From a virus, in the IMG/VR virus record IMGVR_UViG_3300043465_001479, positions 1-64,000 of that record: a stretch of 64,000 nucleotides of DNA; one strand, 5' to 3'. Made by a program: the position numbers and the translations under genes. The notes beneath the pieces are model-generated. The model had not been told where the DNA came from, ran no database searches, and saw only the letters and a list, made by a program, of their open reading frames with translations. Shown here one piece after another: positions 33,697 to 40,520 of the stretch; within the stretch, counting starts at the first letter, position 1; each line of letters starts with the position of its first letter.

Positions 33697-33924
33697 TTGC
33701 TTGAACTGCGCGCGGTGGCTTTTCTGGATGGCGGCGAGGTTGCGTTTGTCGAAGAGACCGACGCGGATGCATTTGGGCTCTACCTCGTCGAGGGTGATGC
33801 GCTTGGATGGATCGCGGATTTTGCGGACTACGGCTGGGCTCTAAAGTTTTCCGCACAGTATGCAGAGGAGTTGAACATCGACTTGGTTGACCGCGTGCGG
33901 GCCCTGATCTCCCAGCTGGTGTGA
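33697..33924 (+). CDS. Hypothetical small acidic protein
   Basis: 75 residues from TTG 33697 with AGAGG upstream (MLELRAVAFLDGGEVAFVEE), acidic, beta then helical. It could be a short regulator; the start is not certain. Confidence 0.55.
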   Translation: MLELRAVAFLDGGEVAFVEETDADAFGLYLVEGDALGWIADFADYGWALKFSAQYAEELNIDLVDRVRALISQLV

Positions 33925-33945
33925 TCGCTCGAAAGTGATCAGACG

Positions 33946-33959
33946 GGACCATACGGTCC
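33946..33959. repeat. Near-perfect GGACCATAYGGTCC palindrome
   Basis: GGACCATACGGTCC, both half-sites intact, 22 bases after the stop at 33,924 and 105 bases before the TTGACT of the sigma-like gene. Confidence 0.85.
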
Positions 33960-34063
33960 TGAAAAAAGGTCGCAGATCTGCCCGTTTTCGAGAGAAGCCG
34001 GATCCGGTTTTGTGGCTTCGTAAAGCCGTTTTTTCACGGTCACCATGGCACTGAACGCAAGTG

Positions 34064-34091
34064 TTGACTCCGGCTCGGATCGCGTTATGAT
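34064..34091 (+). promoter_or_regulatory. Strong sigma70-like promoter of the sigma-like gene
   Basis: TTGACT (34064-34069), a 16-base spacer, TATGAT (34086-34091). Its spacer length and the GT bases before the -10 match those at 38,380. Confidence 0.85.
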
Positions 34092-34110
34092 GGGCGAAGA
34101 AAGTCCGGGC

Positions 34111-34126
34111 ACCCGATGGATCGGGT
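34111..34126 (+). promoter_or_regulatory. 5'-leader hairpin, A-TGGA-T apex
   Basis: ACCCGA-TGGA-TCGGGT, six base pairs, 20 bases before the start at 34,146. Confidence 0.72.
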
Positions 34127-34145
34127 CCACGCGACGGAGGCAGCC

Positions 34146-34793
34146 ATGACGACCCAGAAGACCCGCGCCGAACACCAGACCCCCAAGTTCGGCATCACCT
34201 ACAACGACGCGATGAAAGAGGCGATGACGATCGCTGCCCGCGCCGCGCGTCGCCACCACAAGTGGGTGTCCTGCGGGAGCGACAAGGACGACCTGCTCGC
34301 AGCCGCCTACGAGGGAATCCTCCTCGCTTGGAAGGCGTGGAAGGGCCCCGAAGTGGTCTCGTGGTCGTTTGCCGCGTGGACCTATGCGGAGCTGTACGCT
34401 CGCCGCGAGGGGAACCGCCGCAAGTCCGTCGTGAGCACGGGCAGCGGCAGCTACTCGCTGCACAAGGGCCGTCAGGCGGTCCGTGACGACGCCCTGCTGA
34501 TGCAGAACGAGGACGGGGCTTGGGTCGACGCTGACCTCAAGGACGAACGCCCGCTTCCCTCCCAGCAAGTCGAGATGATGGAGACCCTCCGAGTGATCGG
34601 GGTCGCCCTCCGCGAAGCGATCCCCACTTGCGCGGGAGAGCAAGTCGCCCTCGCCCAAGACGTGATCACCCAACGTATTCTGATCGACGTTGCCCAGAGC
34701 GCGGCCAGCATCGCTGACAAGCACGGGGTGAGCAGTGCGACGGTCTACAAGGTTGAGACCGCGCTGCGCGGGGCCTTGCAGGCTGCTCTCTGA
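34146..34793 (+). CDS. Sigma-70-like RNA polymerase factor
   Basis: The 215-residue product starts at ATG 34146. Residues ~43-90 resemble sigma region 2 (DDLLAAAYEGILLAWKAWKG, SWSFAAWTYAELYARREGN). The C-terminal ASIADKHGVSSATVYKVETA (~187-206) is a region-4 helix-turn-helix. It may direct polymerase to phage promoters. The strong promoter in front suggests high expression. A role of regulator in general is certain only at the domain level. Confidence 0.8.
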   Translation: MTTQKTRAEHQTPKFGITYNDAMKEAMTIAARAARRHHKWVSCGSDKDDLLAAAYEGILLAWKAWKGPEVVSWSFAAWTYAELYARREGNRRKSVVSTGSGSYSLHKGRQAVRDDALLMQNEDGAWVDADLKDERPLPSQQVEMMETLRVIGVALREAIPTCAGEQVALAQDVITQRILIDVAQSAASIADKHGVSSATVYKVETALRGALQAAL

Positions 34794-34800
34794 ACGACAG

Positions 34801-34827
34801 CGGATCCGGGTGAAAAACCCGGATCCG
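34801..34827. other. GC-rich stem-loop after the sigma-like gene
   Basis: CGGATCCGGGT and ACCCGGATCCG arms (11 bp) around a GAAAA loop, immediately after the stop at 34,793; no T-run. It may attenuate or protect the transcript. Confidence 0.55.
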
Positions 34828-34845
34828 AGTTACTCAACCCTCAGA

Positions 34846-34861
34846 GCGGGATGGTTCCCGC
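34846..34861 (+). promoter_or_regulatory. 5'-leader hairpin, A-TGGT-T apex
   Basis: GCGGGA-TGGT-TCCCGC, six base pairs, 9 bases before AGGAG of the 95-residue gene. Confidence 0.75.
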
Positions 34862-34878
34862 CTACACAGGAGACGCAG

Positions 34879-35166
34879 ATGAACAAGAACAATACCGTCC
34901 GTCGCACCCTCATCCAGAACGTCGTCGCCCCCTCGATTCATGGCGCACTTGCTGCGGTCCCCGGGCTCGACCTCAACCGCGAAGAGGATCGACGCCGCAC
35001 GATGCGCGCGACGGTCCACACCGTCGCCGGTCTCCTGCTGGAGAAGGGAGCCAACCCCAACGAGCTTCTGCAAGCCTGCATCGAGGCGATCTCGAAGGAG
35101 ATGGAATCGCTGCAGGCGCAGCACGAGGGTGACGGCACCTTCCCACAGGCTGGAGCCAACGCCTGA
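34879..35166 (+). CDS. Small helical protein
   Basis: 95 residues (MNKNNTVRRTLIQNVVAPSI), helical, acidic C-terminus. No domain; one leader hairpin and an AGGAG site support expression. Confidence 0.75.
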   Translation: MNKNNTVRRTLIQNVVAPSIHGALAAVPGLDLNREEDRRRTMRATVHTVAGLLLEKGANPNELLQACIEAISKEMESLQAQHEGDGTFPQAGANA

Positions 35167-35236
35167 GCCGCACCTCCGTTGACCTTGAAGGACGGGGGTG
35201 ACAGCCTGCTTCCGTGCAGCCCAAGCAACTGCTCGT

Positions 35237-35272
35237 GAACCCCGCACCTGCGATTCTGTAGGGGCGGGGTTC
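35237..35272 (+). terminator. Possible terminator
   Basis: GAACCCCGC and GCGGGGTTC arms with an 18-base loop, then GGCCTTTG. It lies 70 bases after the plus-strand gene; the T-run is weak. Confidence 0.5.
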
Positions 35273-35298
35273 GGCCTTTGTGGGGAACGCCGCAAATG

Positions 35299-35331
35299 AA
35301 AGACCCCGGACCATACGGTGCCGGGGTCTTT
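35299..35331. terminator. Bidirectional terminator with a palindrome in its loop
   Basis: AAAGACCCCGG and CCGGGGTCTTT are perfect 11-bp arms; the loop is ACCATACGGTG, part of a GGACCATACGGTGC repeat. T-rich on both sides. It separates the plus-strand gene from the minus-strand lipoprotein. Confidence 0.85.
35308..35321. repeat. GGACCATAYGGTCC copy in a terminator loop
   Basis: GGACCATACGGTGC; the ACC/GGT bases extend the terminator stem. Confidence 0.7.
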
Positions 35332-35363
35332 TCAATTCCGCGCAGCTCGGGGCTTTAGAAAAC

Positions 35364-36308
35364 TCAGCCACCCAAGGGAGGAACAACCACCGCAGGCACG
35401 CCGGGGCAGAGGATCATCGTGACCTCCACCTTCGGGTCGCACTGACGGAGTCCCAGCGTGTCGTCGTAGGCGTAGCCGTAGGCCGTGCTGTGACAGCCTG
35501 CGTGAACCGCCTTGACGTACTTGGTCTGCACCACGGGACCGGCGCTGCACTGAGCTGGAGAGACCGGAGGAGTCGGGCAGCAGTAGGGGGCAGGAGCGTC
35601 CGCAGACGGAGGCTGCTGGCCCTTGCCACCGAAGGTCGGGTACGTGAGCGCCGCGCACGGCGAGAAGCAGGCCCCGGCTTCCCCAGCGACGCGAAGGTCG
35701 ACAGCTGAAAACTCAGGGTGCTGCTGCGCGAGGCCCTGCGAGAGGTTTTCTGATGTCGGACATTGGTTCAAGTCGAGGCCAGAGCAATCCACATCCATGC
35801 ATCCGTTGGACTCGGTAGACGCTTCGATCCGGAACGGCAAAGTGAAGCCGTCGACAGCAGACGCGTTCCAGAAGGTGTTGGCGACTGGGTTCCCCTGAGC
35901 GGTCACCGCGCACTTCGTCTTGTCCTCAAGAGAGCAACCCCAGGTCGCTTCCAGTTTGGAGTCGACCGGCGGCGCGCATCCTGCGGGTGGGCACGGGGGA
36001 GACGACTGACCGACCTTGCAGTTGTTGCCGATGTCATCGCAGCCGGTCTTGGGCCAGTAGCGCACGGAGGGAAGACCCGCGTCTGGGATTGGGAACGTCG
36101 CCGTGTCGCCCTTGATGAGCTTCGTCACGTCAGGCGAGCCCGTGTGGCCCTGCTGCTGCACCCACACCGTGTCGGCGCACTGGTTGAGGATCTTGAGAGA
36201 GCGGCCCTCGGCCAGCTTCGGACCTGCGTCCGGAGCTGCGGGTGCCGGAGGTGTCGGGCACCCCGTGAAAAAGGCCGCGACCACGAGCACCGCATAGAAA
36301 ATCTTCAT
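35364..36308 (-). CDS. Thaumatin-like lipoprotein
   Basis: From ATG 36308 the product is 314 residues. A lipoprotein signal ends at MKIFYAVLVVAAFFTGC (Cys17), followed by a Pro/Ala linker. The rest shows the thaumatin-like order: ILNQCADTVWVQ, VRYWPKTGCDDIGNNC, a Cys-rich GQSSPPCPPAGCAP loop, NTFWNASAVDGFTLPF, MDVDCSGLDLNQCP, ACFSPCAAL, YCCPTPP, and YGYAYDD, the family's closing motif. About 20 Cys fit disulphides outside the cytoplasm. Plant relatives bind beta-glucans; a host-surface or superinfection function is inference. I am confident of the fold, not of the function. Confidence 0.85.
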   Translation of the reverse strand: MKIFYAVLVVAAFFTGCPTPPAPAAPDAGPKLAEGRSLKILNQCADTVWVQQQGHTGSPDVTKLIKGDTATFPIPDAGLPSVRYWPKTGCDDIGNNCKVGQSSPPCPPAGCAPPVDSKLEATWGCSLEDKTKCAVTAQGNPVANTFWNASAVDGFTLPFRIEASTESNGCMDVDCSGLDLNQCPTSENLSQGLAQQHPEFSAVDLRVAGEAGACFSPCAALTYPTFGGKGQQPPSADAPAPYCCPTPPVSPAQCSAGPVVQTKYVKAVHAGCHSTAYGYAYDDTLGLRQCDPKVEVTMILCPGVPAVVVPPLGG

Positions 36309-36346
36309 GGAAAACTCCGCACCTCGGAAATCGAGGTCGGCGGACC

Positions 36347-36565
36347 TTACCCTACGATCACGTCCGGGCGAAGGGCCTCGACGTCCACAGGTGGCTTCCC
36401 ACAGACACCGCACTTCGCGGGCGCTTGGCGGCAGTTGATGCTGACCCGATTGCAGCACCGAGCGGCCCACACGACCTCTTCCTTCTGCTCAAGGAAGAGT
36501 GGCAGCAGCAACAGTCGGACGATCGGGTCGTCGCGCAGAGGAACGGGTGTCTCCGAGTCGCTCAT
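36347..36565 (-). CDS. Small Cys-containing protein
   Basis: 72 residues (MSDSETPVPLRDDPIVRLLL); Leu-rich middle and C-terminal CGVCG plus other Cys (CCNRVSINC). ATGA overlap with the gene upstream. Confidence 0.68.
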   Translation of the reverse strand: MSDSETPVPLRDDPIVRLLLLPLFLEQKEEVVWAARCCNRVSINCRQAPAKCGVCGKPPVDVEALRPDVIVG

Positions 36566-36795
36566 CAGACCACCTCCGGAATTGGAATAACGTCGACGAT
36601 GTCAGGCGGGCAGATGACCGACAGCGTGCGCCCGTTGTCCCAGCGGATTCCAAGTTGCCATTCCTTGGAGACCCCAGATGGGCTCCGCTCAAAGACCGTG
36701 ACGGTGTGGACGGTCCCCTCAGTCCCGACAGGGATCGGGTCAGGGTCGTCAGGCATGTGGACGAGGCGGACGCGGTCACCTTTTTTCACGTTCAA
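36565..36795 (-). CDS. DUF4314-like protein
   Basis: 76 residues: KGDRVRLVHMPDDPDPIPVG, TEGTVHTVTV, and LGIRWDNGRTLSVICPPD match the DUF4314 pattern of small beta proteins in phages and plasmids. Function unknown. Confidence 0.8.
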   Translation of the reverse strand: MNVKKGDRVRLVHMPDDPDPIPVGTEGTVHTVTVFERSPSGVSKEWQLGIRWDNGRTLSVICPPDIVDVIPIPEVV

Positions 36796-36803
36796 GTGGC
36801 ACC

Positions 36804-37976
36804 TCAGAAGGGGAGGACGGTTGGCTTCTCGGGGACGTAGGGGGCGGGTGCTTTCGGCAGGTTTATGACCGGGGTGTGCGAGGTGATCATCGTCTGCTTC
36901 ACCGCCGCCGCCTTTATAGCCGCCTTCGATGCCGCCGCTGCGTCAGCGAGAGCTTGCGCGTTGTCGACATGCTTCATCACGCTCGCCATGTCTGCGCTGA
37001 TGGCCGCGACGTCGATGTAGGTCGGGGTCTTCTTGTAGACCTGCGTGATCAGGTCTGTGACCTGAGGAAGGTAGCTCGCGTCGCACATCCACGCCTTCGT
37101 TGCGGCGTCCCAGCTTCGATCCTTGTAGGGGATCATGTTCTTGAACCCCGCGATGAATGTCGCGTCGTAGGGCGTGTTGATCTTCAGGCTGTTCCCGTTC
37201 TTCTCGATTCGGCAGGTGGACACGGGGCCTCCGGGTGCTGGGGTTGCCTGCACTGTAACAGGCGTCAGCGTCGGCTTCAGTACCGCCGAGGTTGCGAGGA
37301 AGGCTTCCACCTCGACACGAGCATCCGCCAGTCCGACGGACATTGGGTAGTGCGTCTGGACGATGGTGGCGAAGGCATCGAGGTGCTTCGGGTCAACACC
37401 GAACATCCGACGACCCGGTTTCGGAGAGGGGAAATTCACCGCGCCAAGACTGTGGAGCTTATGACGTGCTGCTGGGCAGCGGGGACCGTCGACGAAGATT
37501 CGAGGGCCCTTTGATGTGAGGGGGTCGAAACGGACCACGGCATCCCCAGTAGCTGCCTCGCCGTTCCAGAGAGCCGCGACACCGAGGTACCCGAGCCATC
37601 GAGCGACTTCAGAGCAGGCTTTCAGCACCTTCCAGCGGGTGCTGTCGTAGCTCAGGATCTTCTCGATCTTGCGGATCGCGATGCGCCAGTCTGTCCCGTC
37701 GAGGTTCAGCGTGAGCATGCCGAGCAGGTCGGCATACGTTGCTTGCGCGTCGGGGGTGATGCTGGTGTCGGGGTTGATTGTCAGGAGCGCCATGAGCGCC
37801 TCTGGAGGGTTCGCTGGGATGCTGTTCGCGAGGAGCTTGTTGTCCTGCTTCCGGCAGATAGGACCGATGCCCGCCTCGATGGAGGCCATGTCCGTCAGGT
37901 CTTTCCGACACCGGCAGCACGATCGGCCTGTGTGCGACTTGAACTGCGGGGCGACATTGCTTGTGTTGATGTCCAT
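36804..37976 (-). CDS. Zinc-binding protein with C-terminal W-rich domain
   Basis: The 390-residue product opens with SCCRCRKDL and IEAGIGPICRKQDN, a DUF6011-like Cys site. The middle is helical. Residues ~265-325 (DATFIAGFKNMIPYKDRSWD ... KAWMCDASYLPQVTDLI) resemble the small 92-residue protein at 39,000 in the R-x-W-D / K-x-W pattern, as in SNF2-associated HARP-like modules. The C-terminus is Ala-rich. Unknown role. A GTTAC element at 38,013 precedes it. Confidence 0.72.
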   Translation of the reverse strand: MDINTSNVAPQFKSHTGRSCCRCRKDLTDMASIEAGIGPICRKQDNKLLANSIPANPPEALMALLTINPDTSITPDAQATYADLLGMLTLNLDGTDWRIAIRKIEKILSYDSTRWKVLKACSEVARWLGYLGVAALWNGEAATGDAVVRFDPLTSKGPRIFVDGPRCPAARHKLHSLGAVNFPSPKPGRRMFGVDPKHLDAFATIVQTHYPMSVGLADARVEVEAFLATSAVLKPTLTPVTVQATPAPGGPVSTCRIEKNGNSLKINTPYDATFIAGFKNMIPYKDRSWDAATKAWMCDASYLPQVTDLITQVYKKTPTYIDVAAISADMASVMKHVDNAQALADAAAASKAAIKAAAVKQTMITSHTPVINLPKAPAPYVPEKPTVLPF

Positions 37977-38165
37977 CGGGTGCTCCTCCGAAAACCGTTC
38001 CGGTGATGCTGATGTAACTCGTGATCGTCAGATCCGTTTTCTGCGCTCGTATGAACAACAGCCGTGCTGGACCGTAGAAAACTCATGTTTCCGCGAACCT
38101 TGAGGTGATTCCCGCTGAAGACTGGGGCCGCAGATCATGCCCCGAGGGGCAGGGGGTTCGGACAT

Positions 38166-38207
38166 TCCACGAGCGGGTTTGCCCACTCCACGAGCGGGTT
38201 TGCCCAC
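38166..38207. repeat. Tandem duplication, 21 bases x2
   Basis: Two perfect adjacent copies of a 21-base unit starting TCCACGAGCGGG. No hairpin. It may be recent. Confidence 0.9.
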
Positions 38208-38354
38208 ATACAGCCCCGATCCCCGTACATCGCGTCCGGAAGCCATTTTCACGGGTGATCACCAGATCTGGGATCGAGCAATATCTTTTTTTGAATTTAT
38301 TTTCGCGCAGATCACCGCGTTCGGAAGCCGTTTTCCGCGCAGATCCGCAGATCA

Positions 38355-38366
38355 GTTCATTTGAAC
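38355..38366 (+). promoter_or_regulatory. CAGATC-GTTCATTTGAAC element
   Basis: GTTCATTTGAAC preceded by CAGATCCGCAGATCA, 13 bases before the -35 at 38,380. Confidence 0.7.
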
Positions 38367-38379
38367 TCGGACGTGACTG

Positions 38380-38407
38380 TTGACTTCAACGCGGCTGGTG
38401 TTATGAT
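38380..38407 (+). promoter_or_regulatory. Sigma70-like promoter
   Basis: TTGACT, 16 bases, TATGAT (38402-38407). Same spacer length as 34,064. Confidence 0.85.
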
Positions 38408-38414
38408 GATCTCA

Positions 38415-38428
38415 CGGCACGGATGCCG
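38415..38428 (+). promoter_or_regulatory. 5'-leader hairpin, A-CGGA-T apex
   Basis: CGGCA-CGGA-TGCCG, directly after the transcription start area and 5 bases before AAGGAG. Confidence 0.75.
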
Positions 38429-38445
38429 CACCGAAGGAGCCCGCC

Positions 38446-38646
38446 ATGATCGCCATCGCTACTGTCCTCGCCACTGTCCCCAGCAGCAGCAACCCCGAGG
38501 TGGTCTACACGATCAAGCGCGGGGCCGACGGCAACGTCTACTGCAGCTGCCCCGCGTGGAAGTTTCAGAAGCTCAACCCCGCGCAGCGCACCTGCAAGCA
38601 CCTCCGCAACCTCGCCGCCAGCATGAAGCAGCACGCCGCGAAGTGA
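38446..38646 (+). CDS. Small SWIM-type zinc-finger protein
   Basis: 66 residues. YCSCPAWKFQKLNPAQRTCKHL matches the SWIM C-x-C-x(n)-C-x-H pattern by residues 32-53. SWIM motifs bind DNA or protein. AAGGAG precedes the start. Confidence 0.78.
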   Translation: MIAIATVLATVPSSSNPEVVYTIKRGADGNVYCSCPAWKFQKLNPAQRTCKHLRNLAASMKQHAAK

Positions 38647-38702
38647 GCTGCAGCTGCCCCGCGCAACGCAGCCTCCCCCGGTCAGCCCGGGGTTCAGGCG
38701 TA

Positions 38703-38718
38703 GCGGCACGGTTGCCGC
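38703..38718 (+). promoter_or_regulatory. 5'-leader hairpin, A-CGGT-T apex
   Basis: GCGGCA-CGGT-TGCCGC, then AAGGAGC before the start at 38,733. Confidence 0.75.
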
Positions 38719-38732
38719 GCAAGGAGCAAAAC

Positions 38733-38945
38733 ATGCGAACCCCCAAGACCACCAAGCTTCAAATTGTCGAACGCGCCACGGGCGTGGTGCTCGACGCAGA
38801 CGCTGCCCCCACAGCGTTTCTCTGCGCCAAGGGTGGACCCGCCGTCAAGCGTGATGGGTGCTGGTTCGAGACTCGCTACGAGGGGTTCGAGGTGCGCGAC
38901 GGCGAGCAGATCTACGACGTCCGGGTCCGCGCCACTCGCGGTTGA
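38733..38945 (+). CDS. Small hypothetical protein
   Basis: ATG 38733 gives 70 residues (MRTPKTTKLQIVERATGVVL), beta-rich. It follows the SWIM gene and has its own leader hairpin. Confidence 0.7.
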   Translation: MRTPKTTKLQIVERATGVVLDADAAPTAFLCAKGGPAVKRDGCWFETRYEGFEVRDGEQIYDVRVRATRG

Positions 38946-38971
38946 ACTGAAGTTACTTCCCTCCCACAACC

Positions 38972-38985
38972 CGGCACGAATGCCG
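38972..38985 (+). promoter_or_regulatory. 5'-leader hairpin, A-CGAA-T apex
   Basis: CGGCA-CGAA-TGCCG, 5 bases before GGAG of the next gene. Confidence 0.7.
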
Positions 38986-38999
38986 ACTTGGAGAATGTC

Positions 39000-39278
39000 A
39001 TGAAAGCCGTCATCGGAAACACCTTCCCCGTGAAGGAGCAGATCAAAGCCCTCGGCGGTCGATGGGACGGCATGAAAAAGTGCTGGAACGTCCCTGACGA
39101 GAAGTTCGATGCCGCGATGGCGCTCGTCACAGGAGCGGGCCCGAAGGGCAGCTACGTCGCCTCGACAGGCTCGGTGCGCGCCGCTCCCCGCCCATCGAAG
39201 GGGTGGCGACCCTGCGGCTACCCGGGCTGCAACAGAGCGCACTGCGATGAGTGCGATGGAGCCGGGTTCTACGGATGA
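39000..39278 (+). CDS. Small protein with R-x-W-D domain and Cys tail
   Basis: ATG 39000 with GGAG upstream; 92 residues. ALGGRWDGMKKCWNVPDEKF is a short motif also seen in the 390-residue protein; the tail has CGYPGCNRAHCDEC, a probable metal site. Confidence 0.75.
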   Translation: MKAVIGNTFPVKEQIKALGGRWDGMKKCWNVPDEKFDAAMALVTGAGPKGSYVASTGSVRAAPRPSKGWRPCGYPGCNRAHCDECDGAGFYG

Positions 39279-39484
39279 CGCTCGATTGGATTGCCTGCAA
39301 TGTCTGCGAAGACGACGGGTTCGTTTGGATCCCGTGCGTCCGCTACAGCACCGCGCACTGGCGCCGGAAGGGCGAATCGGAGTTTTCCATTGTGAAACAC
39401 CGCGAGCGCTTCCGCTACCCGTGCGAATGCGCGCGCGGTTCGGCTTGGATCGAGGACCAAAGACGAGGCAAGGATCCTGACTGA
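39275..39484 (+). CDS. Small CxxC-containing protein
   Basis: ATG 39275 overlaps the previous stop (ATGA); 69 residues, CNVCEDDGFV and later CECARG. Unknown. Confidence 0.68.
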   Translation: MTLDWIACNVCEDDGFVWIPCVRYSTAHWRRKGESEFSIVKHRERFRYPCECARGSAWIEDQRRGKDPD

Positions 39485-39486
39485 GG

Positions 39487-39969
39487 TCAGCCGGATTTCG
39501 ATGATCGAACGCCGCGCTTCTTCCAGTTCTCCAGCACCTTCACGCGCTTCTGCAAGTTCGCCAGCACGGCTTGGTTGTCCGCACACGCACAAGGAGCCCC
39601 TGCCTGCACCACAGGGGCGTCAGGAGCGGCCTCCGACGAATCCTCGTTTGAGGGAGGAGCACTCATCAGCTCGCCCTCCAGCGACACCTTCAGTTCGGAG
39701 ACAGCCTGTGGGTCCACGTCCTTCGCCAGCGCAATCGCCTTCATGCGCTCATCGTGGCCAGCCTGCAGGACCATCTGCAGCTTCTTGCCGATGCCTGCCA
39801 CGAGGACTGCGAACGCCATAAGCGCTCCGAGCAGACCGGACCCTTCCATTGTGGACGGCGACGTGGCTGGAGCCTGCGAGGGGTCAACAGCGATACTCGC
39901 GAGGTCATCGGGAGTCAGCCCCTCCGTCGGCGCGTCGTTCACGAGGGCCGCTTCTTCTTCTGGGTTCAT
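39487..39969 (-). CDS. Predicted membrane protein with coiled coil
   Basis: 160 residues; one membrane span at ~43-60 (GSGLLGALMAFAVLVAGI) and a C-terminal coiled coil (QAVLANLQKRVKVLENWKKR). The N-terminus is acidic. Holin or spanin-like roles are possible but unproven. Confidence 0.7.
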   Translation of the reverse strand: MNPEEEAALVNDAPTEGLTPDDLASIAVDPSQAPATSPSTMEGSGLLGALMAFAVLVAGIGKKLQMVLQAGHDERMKAIALAKDVDPQAVSELKVSLEGELMSAPPSNEDSSEAAPDAPVVQAGAPCACADNQAVLANLQKRVKVLENWKKRGVRSSKSG

Positions 39970-40104
39970 GGATGCCTCGGGTCAAGTTTTCAACTGACCC
40001 TGAGCATAACCCACATTGAAACGAGCTGAAAGCCGAGCCCGTAAGCCAGTCCATGCGGTGTTACTCTCCGCAGACCCCTCCACAAGACGCTCGTAAGGAC
40101 ACCC

Positions 40105-40356
40105 ATGTCACGCAAGAATTCCACCGAAAACCCGAAGTTCATCGCCTCCCGGCCTCTCGTCGGCGAGATGCGGTCCGTTATCAAGCGGTCGATCGACCTG
40201 TGCCCCGAGGCCGATCCTGAGATGCTCATGGCCGAGCTGTTTCAGCGGTTCGTTGACGATGGGCTCATCGAGCAGGCTGACTGGGCGGAAGACCTCGTCC
40301 TCTCGATGGCCATCGCGGAAGTCGACGCCATGTGGGCGAGAGCGGAGGTCGTGTGA
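40105..40356 (+). CDS. Small hypothetical protein
   Basis: 83 residues (MSRKNSTENPKFIASRPLVG), helical C-terminus with acidic residues. A GTTAC element lies at 40,061. GTGA overlap with the next gene. Confidence 0.75.
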   Translation: MSRKNSTENPKFIASRPLVGEMRSVIKRSIDLCPEADPEMLMAELFQRFVDDGLIEQADWAEDLVLSMAIAEVDAMWARAEVV

Positions 40357-40490
40357 AGCAGCCCAAGCTCAGGACGCGTTCCTACGTCGCTCGACAGGCG
40401 TGGGACCGGGGAGGTGCTGGTCCGCATCGGGATCAGAAGGCTCATGCGAAGCGGCGGGCCTGCAGGGGCCGCGTCACAGCCGACGATTGA
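40353..40490 (+). CDS. Very short basic protein
   Basis: GTG 40353 overlaps the preceding stop; 45 residues, KQPKLRTRSYVARQAWDRGG and a basic tail (AHAKRRACRGR). The GTGA junction and basic composition support coding; the evidence is modest. Confidence 0.6.
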   Translation: MKQPKLRTRSYVARQAWDRGGAGPHRDQKAHAKRRACRGRVTADD

Positions 40491-40504
40491 GGACCATACG
40501 GGCC
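40491..40504. repeat. GGACCATAYGGTCC copy
   Basis: GGACCATACGGGCC, starting at the base after the short gene's stop and overlapping the TGTTAC element of the next gene. Confidence 0.7.
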
Positions 40505-40520
40505 TGTTACTGGACTGGGT

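Larger units (their letters stand above)
37977..38445. promoter_or_regulatory. Long divergent regulatory region
   Basis: No gene is seen in 470 bases. It contains a GTTAC element for the minus-strand gene (38,013), AGTTTTC (38,080, minus), a GCTCGTATGAAC site (38,044), a perfect tandem duplication of 21 bases (38,166-38,207), two GCCRTTTTC copies near 38,240 and 38,330, and the CAGATC-TTCATTTGAAC element and promoter at 38,355-38,407. Confidence 0.65.

Noticed and set aside
35763-36590. 275-codon plus-strand frame
   Set aside because: It is antisense to the thaumatin-like gene, whose Cys pattern and signal peptide are clear.
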